The notes below the pieces were generated by a model. It was not told the origin of the DNA, did no database searches, and was given only the letters and a program-made list of their open reading frames with translations. The translations under genes were made by a program, and so were the position numbers. This document shows positions 17,086 through 26,328 of a DNA stretch of 64,000 nt, in pieces (position 1 is the first letter of the stretch; every line of letters begins with the position of its first letter). The DNA comes from Myxococcus flavus (lineage in GTDB: Bacteria; Myxococcota; Myxococcia; Myxococcales; Myxococcaceae), in contig NZ_CP143624.1 in assembly GCF_050038885.1 (NCBI RefSeq), forward strand, positions 5,580,001-5,644,000. The letters are read 5' to 3'.

Positions 17086-17956
17086 GTGCCCCACACTCCC
17101 ATCCCCCGCCACTACCGACTCGGCACACACACCGTTCGCCGCATGGGCTACGGCGCCATGCAGCTCGCCGGCCCCGGCGTCTTCGGCCCCCCCAGGGACC
17201 GGAAGGCGGCCATCGCCGTGCTGCGAGAGGCCATCGCCCAGGGCGTCGACCACATCGACACCAGCGACATCTACGGCCCCATGTGACCAACCAGCTCATC
17301 CGCGAGGCGCTGCACCCGTATCGCGAGGGGCTGGTGATTGCCACGAAGGTCGGCGCGGTGCGTGGTCCCCACGGCTCGTGGGAGCCCGCCTTCACGCCCG
17401 CGGACCTCGAGCGCGCCGTCCACGACAACCTGCGCCATCTCGGGCTCGAGGTGCTCGACGTCGTGAACTTCCGCGCGATGTTCAGCGCCGAGGGCCTTAT
17501 GGAGGCTCCATCGAGGCGCCGCTCACCGCGCTCGCCGAGCTTCAGCAGCGCGGCCTCATCCGCCACATCGGCTTGAGCAACGTCACGCCGAAGCAGGTCG
17601 AGGAGGGACGCAACCTCGTCGAGATTGTCTGCGTGCAGAACCACTACAACCTGACGCACCGGCGCGACGACGCCCTGCTCGACCAGCTCGCCGCCACGGG
17701 GACGGCCTACGTGCCGTACTTCCCGCTGGGCGGCTTCACCCCGCTACAATCGAGCGCGCTGAACGACGTGGCCACGCGCCTGGGCGCGACGCCGATGCAG
17801 GTGGCGCTGGCCTGGCTCCTCCACCGGTCCCCCAACGTGCTCCTCATTCCGGGCACGTCGTCGCTCAAGCACCTGCGCGAGAACCTCGCGAGCGCCACGC
17901 TCACCTTGAGCGCCGAGGACCTGGACACCTTGAATCGCCTGGTGGAGCGGACCTGA
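17086..17956 (+). pseudogene. Aldo/keto reductase with two frameshifts
   Basis: Three consecutive frames together give a full-length aldo/keto reductase of about 290 residues. The first piece reads MGYGAMQLAGPGVFGP and HIDTSDIYGP (catalytic Asp and Tyr). The second contains VIATKVGAVRGPHGSW (catalytic Lys). The third contains HIGLSNVTPKQVEE, YVPYFPLGGF and LIPGTSSLKHLRENL (cofactor-binding end). Each join needs one extra C: after the C-run ending at 17280 and in the GGCC at about 17494-17497. The start is a GTG. Because both lesions are at C runs, the gene may be intact in the organism. The product would be a cytosolic NADPH-dependent carbonyl reductase. Confidence 0.75.
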
Positions 17957-18089
17957 CGTCATGGAGTGACGCGTGCGAGCCTTGCACGGCCCGGGTGCGC
18001 CGCGGAGTCCGAGCCGGGCATGCGCCCGGGGTTGCCCCATTCGAGGACGGTGGACTAGGAATCGCCACCCACCATTCATGGAGTTCGCG

Positions 18090-18818
18090 ATGAAGGCCGT
18101 CCTGTGGGTCATGCTCGTGAGCCACGCAGCCGTACCGCAGAAGGTTGCCACCGAGCGCGTCGAGACATCACCTGGCATCAGCGAGAGCGCGATGCGCGAG
18201 AGCCTGGCGCGCGTCACCGGCGCGCTGGAGCGCTGTGTTCCCGAGCTCCTCCCGGACACGCCCGAGCTCGACGACAGGGTCTCGATTCGCTTCACCGTGG
18301 ACAAGGAGGGAAGGCTCAAGCAGCCCGACCTCGGCCCCGCCCTCAAGGTGAAGGGGCTGCTGGACCGCCAATGCGTGAACGAGCAGGCGAAGGACTGGGC
18401 GTTTCCAAAGCCCTCCACGGGTCAGCGCGTGGACGTGGAATGGTCCCTGCGCGTCCAGCTGGACCGGGCGCGCTCCAACGCGCTGCGCACCGAGGCCCGG
18501 CAGGAGGTGAAGGCCTACTGCGATGCCTTCAAGAAGCGCCTTCAGAAGACCCCCAAGGCCCCCTGGATTGCCGGCCAGGCGCTGGTGGACTTCCTGCGCC
18601 TTCGCGGGGTGAAGGTGACGTCGGACGACCAAGAGGGCATGAAGACCGCCGACCTGACCCAGGCCCGGTTGACCTCGTATGGGCGCCGCTGGGTGGAAGC
18701 CATGCAGCAGGTCCTCCCGCCGAACTGGCGGGACATCGTCTTGAGTACCGGCGAGGAGCTGGGAGACCCCAACATCTGCCCGGAGCTGGCGAGCTGGCAG
18801 CCCAACTGGGACGGGTGA
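18090..18818 (+). CDS. AgmX/PglI-type C-terminal-domain-like protein
   Basis: This 242-residue protein starts MKAVLWVMLVSHAAVPQ, a short hydrophobic leader suggesting export. Residues about 30-135 resemble the TonB-C-like fold of myxobacterial AgmX/PglI C-terminal proteins (ALERCVPELLP, VSIRFTVDKEGRLKQPDLG, KDWAFPKPSTGQRVDVEW). The C-terminal part (about 145-242) is helical and unrecognised. In myxobacteria such domains occur in gliding-motor and envelope proteins; a specific role here cannot be assigned. An alternative ATG at 18078 exists. It stands alone. Confidence 0.6.
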   Translation: MKAVLWVMLVSHAAVPQKVATERVETSPGISESAMRESLARVTGALERCVPELLPDTPELDDRVSIRFTVDKEGRLKQPDLGPALKVKGLLDRQCVNEQAKDWAFPKPSTGQRVDVEWSLRVQLDRARSNALRTEARQEVKAYCDAFKKRLQKTPKAPWIAGQALVDFLRLRGVKVTSDDQEGMKTADLTQARLTSYGRRWVEAMQQVLPPNWRDIVLSTGEELGDPNICPELASWQPNWDG

Positions 18819-18907
18819 GGCCGTCCCCCCCTCTCCCGGTGTGAGCCCCCTCCGAATCAGGTACGGAGGGAGGGCCGCGCTGGAGTCACCCACGAACGGA
18901 GTCTGTG

Positions 18908-19267
18908 ATGGCGTACATGCTGTTGATCATGGAGGAGGGCACGCGCAAGCGGAGCCGGACGCCCGAGGAGGGCCGCCGCGAGATGGCGCGGATGGTGGGC
19001 TTCGTCGAGGACCTCAAGTCCCGTGGGATTTGGAAGGCCAGCGACTCGCTGCGGTCCGTGTCGGAAGGCGTGCGCGTCGAGGTCCGGGGCGGCCAGCGCA
19101 CCCTACGCGATGGCCCTTTCACCGAGGCCAAGGAGATTGTGGGGGGCTACGTCCTCTTCGAGTGCCCGACGCGGGCCGAGGCGCTCGAAATCGCCAGCCA
19201 GTGCCCCGCCGCCGAGTGGTCCACCGTCGAGCTGCGCGAAATCGGTGTCTGTTACGAAGAGGACTGA
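18908..19267 (+). CDS. YCII-related (DGPF-type) protein
   Basis: The 119-residue protein has a ferredoxin-like alpha/beta fold of the YCII superfamily. The defining motif RDGPFTEAKE and the following GGYVLFECPTRAEALEIA are both present. Family members are small cytosolic proteins often encoded beside extracytoplasmic-function sigma factors; no sigma factor is next to it here. The ATG at 18908 follows a GTG one codon upstream and has GGAGTC nearby. Biochemical role unknown. Confidence 0.88.
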   Translation: MAYMLLIMEEGTRKRSRTPEEGRREMARMVGFVEDLKSRGIWKASDSLRSVSEGVRVEVRGGQRTLRDGPFTEAKEIVGGYVLFECPTRAEALEIASQCPAAEWSTVELREIGVCYEED

Positions 19268-19346
19268 AGCGCGCTCACCCGCCCCGTGTAACCGGGATAT
19301 TTCCGCTGCGTATCCCCCATGAACCCACCCACCACGGGAGAGGCAC

Positions 19347-20770
19347 ATGGGGATTTCTTTGTCGTCCACCAAGGAGGCCGTGACGGATATGGTCGACACT
19401 GTCGTCGACGCTGGCGAGGAGGTCGTCGACACCGCGACGTCCCGGGCCACCGAGGTCTATGAGGGCGTCAGCGACTTCGTCGAGTCTCCGCCGTCCATCC
19501 CCCCGTCATCCTCGACCCCTTCATCCAGGCGCGCGACCGCGTCGTCGAGACCGTCGAGCAGGGCATCGAGTTCGCCCAGAACGTCGGGCGCAGGGGGATT
19601 GACACGGTGGAGGACAAGGTCGACTTCCTTGCCATCGAGAAGCAGAGCGAGGACCTCGGCCCGGGTGACAGCTACCAGCTCAGCGCCAGCCTCGACGGCT
19701 CGGTGTACGGCATCGGCGGCCGGCTCGACGGCACGCAGACCATCACGAAGAACGAGGACGGCACGTACACGCTCGCCGTCGCGGGCGAGGCGGGGGCGGG
19801 GCTGATGGCGAGCCTCCAGCAGAAGGACGGAGAGCTCAGCGCCGGTGGATTCTCGAACACCGGCGGCACCGTCGAGTTCACCTTCGACAGCGCCGAGGAG
19901 GCGGCGGACGCGACCCGGACCTTCCTGGGCCCCGTCGCCGGCGGAGTCTCCGGGTTGATCGACGGCGGAATCGAAGGTGCCCTCGACGGCGCGACGCCGG
20001 ACTACGGGGCGCTGCTCGACAACGTCTCCGCGGTCGAGCTCAACCCGAACACCTCCACCGAGCTCGCCGCCAGCCTGAGCGGCGGCAATCGCGCCTCGCT
20101 CGGCGCGGGCGTGAACCAGGAGTACGGCGCGAAGGTGCGCCTCGAGTTCGGCGATGGCGCCCCCAGGCTGGTGCTCAGCCAGTACACCAACATCGCCGCC
20201 GGCGTGGCCTGCGGCATCCCCGGCATCAAGGGCGAGCTCGGCGGAGACGTCAAGCTGCAGGTGCAGCAGAGCTTCGAGTTCCCCGACGGCATCAGCGCCA
20301 GCGACCTGATGAGGAACCCGGGCGACGTCGTGAAGGCGCTCGCATCGACGGCCGTGAACACCGGTGAAGTCTCCGTCTCGCTCACCGCGGACGTGAAGGC
20401 GCAAGGCCATGTGCCCATCGCGGGCACGCTCGGCGGCCAGGCCGAGGCCCGGCTCGAGTTCACCGGTGGCGTGGACGAGGTCTTCGGCTCGGGCGGCATC
20501 GAGTCCCTCCTCCGCGGCCGGTTCGGGACGGCCTTCAACCAGCTCGCCGTGGTGACCCAGCGCGAGGCGAGTCTCACGCCGTACGAGACCGACGTCACCG
20601 AATTCTCCCAGGGGGTCGGTCGGGGGCTGGGCTCCATCAGCGGCGGAGTCTCCGCGACCACCACCGACCGCAAGGACCCCACCTTCCAGTACTCGGGTAC
20701 GGTATCGGACGTGCGCGACCAGCTGCGCGAAGCGGTCAACCGCTTCCGCCTCCAGGCGCGCTACGCGTAA
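19347..20770 (+). pseudogene. Large hypothetical protein with one frameshift
   Basis: The frame from 19347 (MGISLSSTKEAVTDMVDTVV) is strongly acidic and helical for about 50 codons. It then loses frame at the C6 run 19499-19504. Adding one C restores ILDPFIQARDRVVETVEQGI and joins it to the second frame that runs to 20770, giving about 475 residues. The rest is Gly/Ala/Thr-rich, probably beta-structured (GDSYQLSASLDGSVYGIGG, KNEDGTYTLAVAGEAGAGL). There is no signal peptide. No family was recognised; similar repeat-poor proteins in myxobacteria are uncharacterised. Probably an intact gene with a sequencing error. Confidence 0.55.
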
Positions 20771-20851
20771 TCCCCTGGCCCGCCCTGGCGGACCTTCAGG
20801 GTTGCATGCCATGAGCGCCGGGGCGGGAGCACTCGCCCCGGCGTCATCGCT

Positions 20852-21583
20852 TCACCGGATGCCGGACGACTCGAGGACAGTGCCCGTGAGGCCGTGGGTG
20901 AAGACCTTCGAGGGCGGCAGGCCGAACATGCCGCGAAACAGCCGGGAGAAGTGGGCCGAGTCGTAGAAGCCCGCGGCGTGCGCGACCTCGGTGAGGCTTC
21001 GGCCCCGGAGCGCGAGCGTGGTGGCCGCCAGCATCCGGTGCCAGGCCCGGAACGCGCCCATCGGCACGCCGACCTGCTCGCTGAAGCGATGTTCGACGAG
21101 CGAGGTCGAGGCCCCCACCCGCTGGGCCAGCGTCACCGCGTCCGCGGGCTCGTCGTCCAGCGTGGACAACAGCGCGGCGACGCGGGCGATGCGCGCGTCG
21201 AACGTCAGCGCACAGGGTCCCAGGTTCAGCGCGTTCTGGAAGAGCTCGGTCCACGGCTCCGGCTTGCGCGCGGCGAGCGCGGTCTCCACCGCCTCGCGCA
21301 ACACACCCGCGTCGACCTGACGACTGAGCCGCACGCCCGGCTCGAGGAACAGCACGGCGGCACGGCCCCCATGGAAGTCGAGCGCGTGCCACTGCCAGCC
21401 CCGCACGAAGGCGGCCTCGTGCTGCTCGCGGCGGCCGTCTTCGTCGACGAGGTCGAACGCATCATCGAGCCCCACCAGCACCGCGTTGGCGGCGAACCGG
21501 TGCCTGGGCAGGGCGTCGAAGCAGCCGACGTACAGCGCCCGTCCCCCGCCCAGCAGCAAGTGGCTCCGCATCTGCAGAATCAT
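20852..21583 (-). CDS. AraC-family transcriptional regulator
   Basis: The 243-residue regulator has a C-terminal double helix-turn-helix. The second HTH carries the family pattern RSLTEVAHAAGFYDSAHFSRLFRGMFGLPPS. The N-terminal about 130 residues are a cupin-like or unknown effector domain. It is divergent from the acyl-CoA synthetase gene, with 86 bases between the starts, and may control it (inference from position). Confidence 0.88.
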   Translation of the reverse strand: MILQMRSHLLLGGGRALYVGCFDALPRHRFAANAVLVGLDDAFDLVDEDGRREQHEAAFVRGWQWHALDFHGGRAAVLFLEPGVRLSRQVDAGVLREAVETALAARKPEPWTELFQNALNLGPCALTFDARIARVAALLSTLDDEPADAVTLAQRVGASTSLVEHRFSEQVGVPMGAFRAWHRMLAATTLALRGRSLTEVAHAAGFYDSAHFSRLFRGMFGLPPSKVFTHGLTGTVLESSGIR

Positions 21584-21669
21584 ACAAGCGCGGGCACGAC
21601 GCCGCCCATAGCGTGACGCGTCGAACCTTGCCCGACCCGATGACCCTCCGCTCCAACCGAGGAGGCCTC

Positions 21670-23517
21670 ATGAGCGTTGAACACCCGTCACTCCCCCACA
21701 TGATTCTCGACCGGTCCCGGACGTCGCCGCATCGCGTCGCGTTCCGTGTGCGACGTGGCGATGTCTATGTCGATTACTCCTGGTCCCAGCTCCTGCCGCG
21801 CATCGAAGCCATCGCCGCGGGCCTGTTGAGCGCGGGCCCCCTGGACGACGGCGCGTGCCTCACCCTCGTGGGGAACACCTCGATGGAGTCGTGCCTGGTC
21901 GACTTCGCGGCCCTGTCCGTCGGGCTCAGGACCATCCCCATCTACGCGAGCCTGCTGCCCGAAGAGGTGGGCTACATGCACGCGGACACCGCGGCGCAGC
22001 TCATCGTCGTGGCCGACGCGGGCCAGCTCGATAAGGTGCGGGCCTTCCGCGAGGGCTTCACCTTCTTCGGGCGGACCTACCCGCCAGCCGGGCCGAGGAC
22101 CCGCGCGAAGGTGGTGGTCATCCATCCAGACGGCCTGGCCCCCGCGGACGACTGGGAGGGCCTGGAGAGCCTCGAGGCCCGGGGGCGCGCCCGACAGGCG
22201 TCGCTGGCGGACGAGGTGCGCCGCAGGCGGTCGCTGATTCGACGCGAGCACGTCGCGACCTTCACTTACACCTCGGGGACCACCGGCGCGCCGAAGGCGG
22301 TGATTCAGACCCACGACAACATGCTGGCGATGCTCGAGGACGTCGCCGACGCGGGGCTGATGGACGACGGCGTGCGCACGCATGGCTTGTTCCTCTTCCT
22401 GCCCGCGGCGCACTCCTTCGGGCGCATGGTGGAGTTCGCCGGGCCGTTCTTCGGCGCGCCGCTGGTCATGTCCTCGGTGCCCACGCTGGCGGCGGACCTC
22501 GTCGCCTCGCGCCCGGGGTTCTTCCCCGCGGCGCCGCGCGTCTTCGAGAAGATGATGGCGAAGGTCACCAGCGTCATCCAGGGCGAGCGCGGGCCGCGAC
22601 GCTGGCTCGTGGAGTGGGCGCTGGACGTGGGGCGGCGGGTCGCGTCCCGTCGCGACTCGGGCAGGGCGCTGCCGCCCGGGCTGGCGGTGCAGCGAGAATT
22701 GGCGGACCGCCTGGTGCTGGCGAAGCTGCGCGCGCGGCTGGGACTGGACCACGCCTCGGTGCTCCTCTCGGGCGCCGCCGCGCTCCGCGAGGACGTCCAG
22801 CTGTTCTTCCAGTCCCTGGGGCTGACCGTCCTGGAGGCCTACGGACTGACGGAGACGTGCCCCGGGTTGACCATCAACCGCAAGGAGGACGTGCGCCCCG
22901 GGACGGTGGGACGGGCGTTCAGGCGCTGCGAGCTCAAGGTCGGCGCCGATGGGGAGTTGCTGGCGCGCGGGCCGAACATCTCCCGGGGCTACCTGAATCG
23001 CCCGGAGGCCACGGCCGAGGCCTTCGATGACGACGGCTGGTTCCGGACGGGGGACCTCGGCTCGATTGACGCGGAGGGCTTCGTCCGGATTACCGGGCGC
23101 AAGAAGGAGTTGCTCAAGACGAGCGGTGGGAAGTACGTGGCGCCGCTGAAGATAGAAGCCCGGCTCAAGCGACACCCGCTCATCCAGGAGGCCGTGGTGG
23201 TGGGCGACGGACGCAACTACTGCACGGCCGTGTTCGCGCTCGACCCGGAGATTCTCGCCGAGATGGCCCGGCGCGAGGGCATTCCCGCCGACCCGGCGCA
23301 TCCGCGCATCCAGGACGTGCTGCGGACCCTCATCACGGAGACGAACTCGGGCCTGGCGTCCTTCGAGCGCATCAAGACGTTCCGCGTCGCGCCCGCTCCA
23401 TTCACGGTGGATGGCGGCGAGCTCACGGCGTCGCTGAAGGTCAAGCGCCACGAGGTCGCGAAGAAGCACGCGACGTTGATTGAGTCGATGTACGAGGCGG
23501 CGGAGTCACCCCGCTGA
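21670..23517 (+). CDS. Long-chain fatty acid-CoA ligase (AMP-binding enzyme)
   Basis: The 615-residue ATP-dependent acyl-CoA synthetase belongs to the FadD15-like group. The phosphate-binding loop TFTYTSGTTGAPKAV lies at about residues 196-210. YGLTETCPGLTIN lies at about 390, GWFRTGDLGSIDAEGFV at about 455, and the hinge/lysine region ITGRKKELLKTSGGKYVAP follows. The start was chosen for GAGGAGG six bases upstream of ATG at 21670. It should activate fatty acids for degradation or lipid synthesis at the inner face of the membrane. It is divergent from an AraC-family gene. The downstream 330 bases have no gene. Confidence 0.93.
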   Translation: MSVEHPSLPHMILDRSRTSPHRVAFRVRRGDVYVDYSWSQLLPRIEAIAAGLLSAGPLDDGACLTLVGNTSMESCLVDFAALSVGLRTIPIYASLLPEEVGYMHADTAAQLIVVADAGQLDKVRAFREGFTFFGRTYPPAGPRTRAKVVVIHPDGLAPADDWEGLESLEARGRARQASLADEVRRRRSLIRREHVATFTYTSGTTGAPKAVIQTHDNMLAMLEDVADAGLMDDGVRTHGLFLFLPAAHSFGRMVEFAGPFFGAPLVMSSVPTLAADLVASRPGFFPAAPRVFEKMMAKVTSVIQGERGPRRWLVEWALDVGRRVASRRDSGRALPPGLAVQRELADRLVLAKLRARLGLDHASVLLSGAAALREDVQLFFQSLGLTVLEAYGLTETCPGLTINRKEDVRPGTVGRAFRRCELKVGADGELLARGPNISRGYLNRPEATAEAFDDDGWFRTGDLGSIDAEGFVRITGRKKELLKTSGGKYVAPLKIEARLKRHPLIQEAVVVGDGRNYCTAVFALDPEILAEMARREGIPADPAHPRIQDVLRTLITETNSGLASFERIKTFRVAPAPFTVDGGELTASLKVKRHEVAKKHATLIESMYEAAESPR

Positions 23518-23849
23518 GCAGCCCCCTCGTCGCGGGAAACGCCCACCCGGTGGCGGCGTTGATGGGCGGGGATGTCCGTCCTTGCCCGAGGTCGCGCTCC
23601 CATCCGCGGCGCAGAGCGGAGACGCGCTCGTGGCCGGAATCGTGGCGAACGCCGGGCCGATGGGGTGAGACGCCGCGCCTGACTCCGCGGTGCTCAGGGC
23701 GCGCGGACCATTCGTGAGACCGGTCGCCTGGCCGCCCCGCCAAGCCCGCTCGCGCGGTTCGCACCGGTGGAGGTGTTCTACAACCGCGGAGACACCCCTG
23801 GTTTCACCCGCGCCCATCGCGGGTGCCCCTCCTCCAGGATGAAACACGC
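23518..23849. other. Gene-free interval
   Basis: No convincing coding frame, hairpin or repeat was found between the acyl-CoA ligase and the broken esterase. It is ordinary high-GC sequence. Confidence 0.4.
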
Positions 23850-24119
23850 ATGACCCGCCCGAACACGTCTCCGGACTTCGATCCTCAGCTGGCGCCCCTC
23901 CTCCCTCCGCTGAAGGGGGACGTCCCCTGAAGATGACGCTCAAGCAGCTCAAGCACTTCCGCCAGCTGAGCCACGTGACGTGGGAGGCCCTGATTGGCGA
24001 CGCGGAGGTCCACTGCGTCGACTACACCATCCCGGGCCATCAGAGGGCGGACATCGGCGTCTCGGTCATCTCCCGGAAGGACCACGCGGTGCCCGGGCCC
24101 GCCGTCTACTTCATGCATG
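23850..24119 (+). pseudogene. Alpha/beta-hydrolase (esterase) 5' fragment, frameshifted and truncated
   Basis: The frame starts MTRPNTSPDFDPQLAPLL and hits a stop after GDVP. Adding one C to the C4 run at 23924-23927 joins it to LKMTLKQLKHFRQLS and on to VSVISRKDHAVPGPAVYFMHGGG. The HGGG oxyanion-hole motif marks the hormone-sensitive-lipase-like esterases. Immediately after it the IS91-like copy 3 begins, so the Ser-Asp-His catalytic part is gone. Truncation is certain; the frameshift may be a sequencing error. Confidence 0.75.
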
Positions 24120-24121
24120 GT

Positions 24122-24545
24122 GGTGGAGAAATAGGGGCAGGGGGATGGGGCAGAGAGGCGGGGGAAGGTAGCTGAGGGGAGCTCAAGAGAAGTGAGCCAT
24201 GCCGGTGCACGCAGCGTGCGGCCGCCTTGAGGCACACGTCGGCCGCGGCCGACCTGCCAGCAGGGGCAGCTCAGGGGAGCAGGGGGCTTGGGCCTGTTGG
24301 CAGGGGCGGCGGGGGCAGGCTGGCACCAGCCGTGGGCAAGCCCAGGTGCTCCAGAATAGCTCGCACTGCTCCCGCTTGCTTCACGTACGCCAAGAGCCGC
24401 CGCCGGCCTCCACACCTCACGCAGGCGAATACGTCGAAGTCGAACGTCCTCTTGAGCACCTCCGCCCAGTCCACTCCCGCCGGCCTCTCCTTCATCGGCT
24501 CCTTGCTGGCCGCTGCTTCAAGCGCCACGCTCGCCTCCTCCTCAC
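24122..24545 (-). mobile_element. IS91/ISCR-like element, 3' end with transposase C-terminus (copy 3)
   Basis: The left end shares AGAAATAGGGGCAGGGGGAT and the following 100 bases with copies 1 and 2, but lacks a 10-base block present there. The minus strand encodes an 85-residue piece including VDWAEVLKRTFDFDVFACV, RCGGRRRLLAYV and VRAILEHLGLP. This is the zinc-ribbon tail of IS91-type Y2 (HUH) transposases. It interrupts the esterase right after its HGGG motif. The N-terminal catalytic tyrosine region is absent. Confidence 0.75.
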
Positions 24546-24668
24546 CTGCTTGGGGGAGCTATCAGATTCCTCGGCTGCCACGCCATGGGAAGCCTCCTGT
24601 CTCATCATGGCGTAACAGCCTTCTCCCTTCGGTAACTTCCCTGAAGGGGATTGGTAACCATCCGAGCG

Positions 24669-24797
24669 GTCAATGGCGCCACACCCGACGCGTACCTCTC
24701 GGAGGTCTTGCTGCGCGTGCAATCCCATGCTCAGTCCCGCCTCAACCAATTGCTATCCTGCGAGTGGAAGCATCGCCGCGCCGCTGATTCTGCCTGA
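24669..24797 (+). pseudogene. IS66-family transposase C-terminal remnant
   Basis: The 43-codon frame VNGATPDAYLSEVLLRVQSH continues with RLNQLLSCEWK and a stop, the typical end of IS66 TnpC proteins. It has no start or core. Confidence 0.65.
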
Positions 24798-24876
24798 GCC
24801 CTCCGCGCTGGTCTGCCCCAATCTCATCTTCCTCCCGCGCGCGAATGCCGCCGAGCACTGCCTCCGTCCGTCATCA

Positions 24877-24904
24877 CCCCTTTCGGACCAACGTCCGAAA
24901 GGGG
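24877..24904 (-). terminator. Hairpin terminator, 12-bp perfect stem
   Basis: CCCCTTTCGGAC and GTCCGAAAGGGG pair perfectly around a CAAC loop. It lies about 70 bases beyond the stop of the lipoprotein gene at 24974 on the minus strand, so it probably ends that two-gene unit. There is no long T-tract. Confidence 0.6.
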
Positions 24905-24973
24905 AGTTACAGGACTGAGCGCGTGGCGATTTGCGCCCCTGCGCTTTTTCTGGTTGGGAGTTCCGAAGTCCCG

Positions 24974-25294
24974 TCAGGAATCGAAGTGGCGTGGAAGAAG
25001 CGTCCCGTCCTGAAACCGTTCGAGACAGATCCGTGCAGGGGTCCCCATGAGCGAGCCGCAGCCGAAACCCTTCTGACAGTCCGCATCAGTGGCGCAAACA
25101 CGCTCACAAGAGCGATAAACTCTTTCGTCGCGCCTGGCTTCTATATACTGCAGAGGCTCTTCACAGTCACCGAAGAGCACACACTCGTAATGTATTCCAT
25201 ACTCGCGAGGATGGTACGGTGCTTCGGATCTGCGAAGGCAAGACGCACACAGAACCGTAGCGCAGGCCCCGGCAGCGACAAGCCATTTATTCAT
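24974..25294 (-). CDS. Small cysteine-rich lipoprotein
   Basis: The 106-residue protein starts MNKWLVAAGACATVLCASCL, a lipoprotein signal with the lipobox cysteine at residue 16 or 19. The mature part has several cysteines (YECVLFGDCEEPLQY, CERVCATDADCQKGFGCGS), suggesting disulfides and an extracytoplasmic location. It starts two bases after the stop of the HExxH gene, so the two are probably co-transcribed. Composition is visibly lower in GC than the surroundings. No family was recognised; it may be the protective partner of the metallopeptidase-like protein (inference). Confidence 0.6.
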   Translation of the reverse strand: MNKWLVAAGACATVLCASCLRRSEAPYHPREYGIHYECVLFGDCEEPLQYIEARRDERVYRSCERVCATDADCQKGFGCGSLMGTPARICLERFQDGTLLPRHFDS

Positions 25295-25296
25295 TG

Positions 25297-26050
25297 TCAA
25301 TGCCTCCTGCGGGGGGCGCCAATGCTCGGCACATTCAGCGACTGTGGGACCCACGGCTGTGGCCTCACCGCGTTCTCCCAGCGCAAGGAGGCTGCCTTGT
25401 TCTCAGCGGGCCCAGCTCGGTGATTTTTCCAGTACCCCCCCCATGTATGACCAAGCTCATGTGCAATGACCGACGCGGCTGAAGCCCCGTTCACGTCGTG
25501 GGGACCAAACAGACCCAAAAATCCAGTGCGAGACGAAGCGGCATTCACGAAAGCTTCCTGCCCCTCTTGGCTCATGATCCATGTCAGATCCACGAGGATG
25601 GCCGCGCCAGTGCTGTCCTCCTTGTCGTGCGCCTGAGCTCGCTTGGACTCATTTCGGAGATATTCGATAAATTCTTTCCCCCACCAAGCAGGGCTGCTTT
25701 GGACGCAGACGTGACCTTCACCGTGAACGTAGTGCTATCCTCCAAGTCTGCGTACCCCTTTCCAATTCGCTCTCTCAGCAACTTTCGCAGATCCGCCTCC
25801 GTCATCCCACTAAACGCCCGATCACGAATCTCGCACGCGCTCAGGCGGCGCGCCGCAAATGGTCCTTGCGGAGGATAGGACTGGCACACCGCGGGGCGTT
25901 GCGAGCGTGCAGGTAGGCATGGACGCGGTGGATTCAACTGGTCGTCGCAACGCCCGAATCTTGTGTCATTCGTCGGGAGGGGGCAGGGCTGAAGGCTCCC
26001 CTCATTTGGCGCCTTGTTCAGCCGACGCGTGGTAACCCGGAGCGGGAAGT
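25297..26050 (-). pseudogene. Putative zinc metallopeptidase (HExxH) domain protein, frameshifted, 5' end unclear
   Basis: The C-terminal frame contains SVIAHELGHTWGGYW, a classical HExxH zinc site, after ILVDLTWIMSQEGQEAFVN. Upstream the neighbouring frame has MTEADLRKLLRERIGKGYAD and TFTVKVTSASKAALLGGG. Adding one G to the G5 run (plus strand C5 at 25678-25682) joins them as LLGGGKEFIEYLRNE. Further 5' the frame contains Pro/Cys-rich sequence and then transposase debris, so the original start is not visible. The shape (HExxH domain at a protein C-terminus followed by a small lipoprotein) recalls polymorphic-toxin effector and immunity pairs, but no Rhs, VgrG or PAAR element is seen. Lower GC suggests transfer. 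Confidence 0.55.
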
Positions 26051-26059
26051 CGGGCTCGG

Positions 26060-26279
26060 GGCCAATCCTACGGACGTGTTTTGAGGCGAGCGCCTGGCGC
26101 CCGGTAGTGGCAGCGCATGGCGATAGCTTGGTAATGGCGGCGCGCCAGCGACTCCACGTCAGGACTTGTGCGAGCGAGGGCGCGGTGCGTTGGAGTGGCG
26201 CCAGAAGCAGCCTTCGCACTTCCTGAACGGAGTAGAGGAAGAGGGGGCGGGTGGGCTGGGAGCTCATGGGCGGCCCCAC
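26060..26279 (-). pseudogene. Transposase remnant (IS4/IS701-like C-terminus)
   Basis: The frame from about 26279 reads LFLYSVQEVRRLLLAPLQ and LTWSRWRAAITKLSPC, resembling the basic tail seen in IS701/IS4-type transposases. It is short and opens directly into the HExxH pseudogene frame. Assignment to a family is tentative. Confidence 0.45.
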
Positions 26280-26328
26280 GGCGCAGTTCGCGTTCCCGTC
26301 CGTTCCCCGAGGCCTCCTCGGCCCCTCC

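Noticed and set aside
16256..17659. A long open frame on the minus strand covering both LysR and the aldo/keto reductase region
   Set aside because: Only the part from 16981 down has LysR similarity; the rest is the high-GC antisense of the reductase gene.
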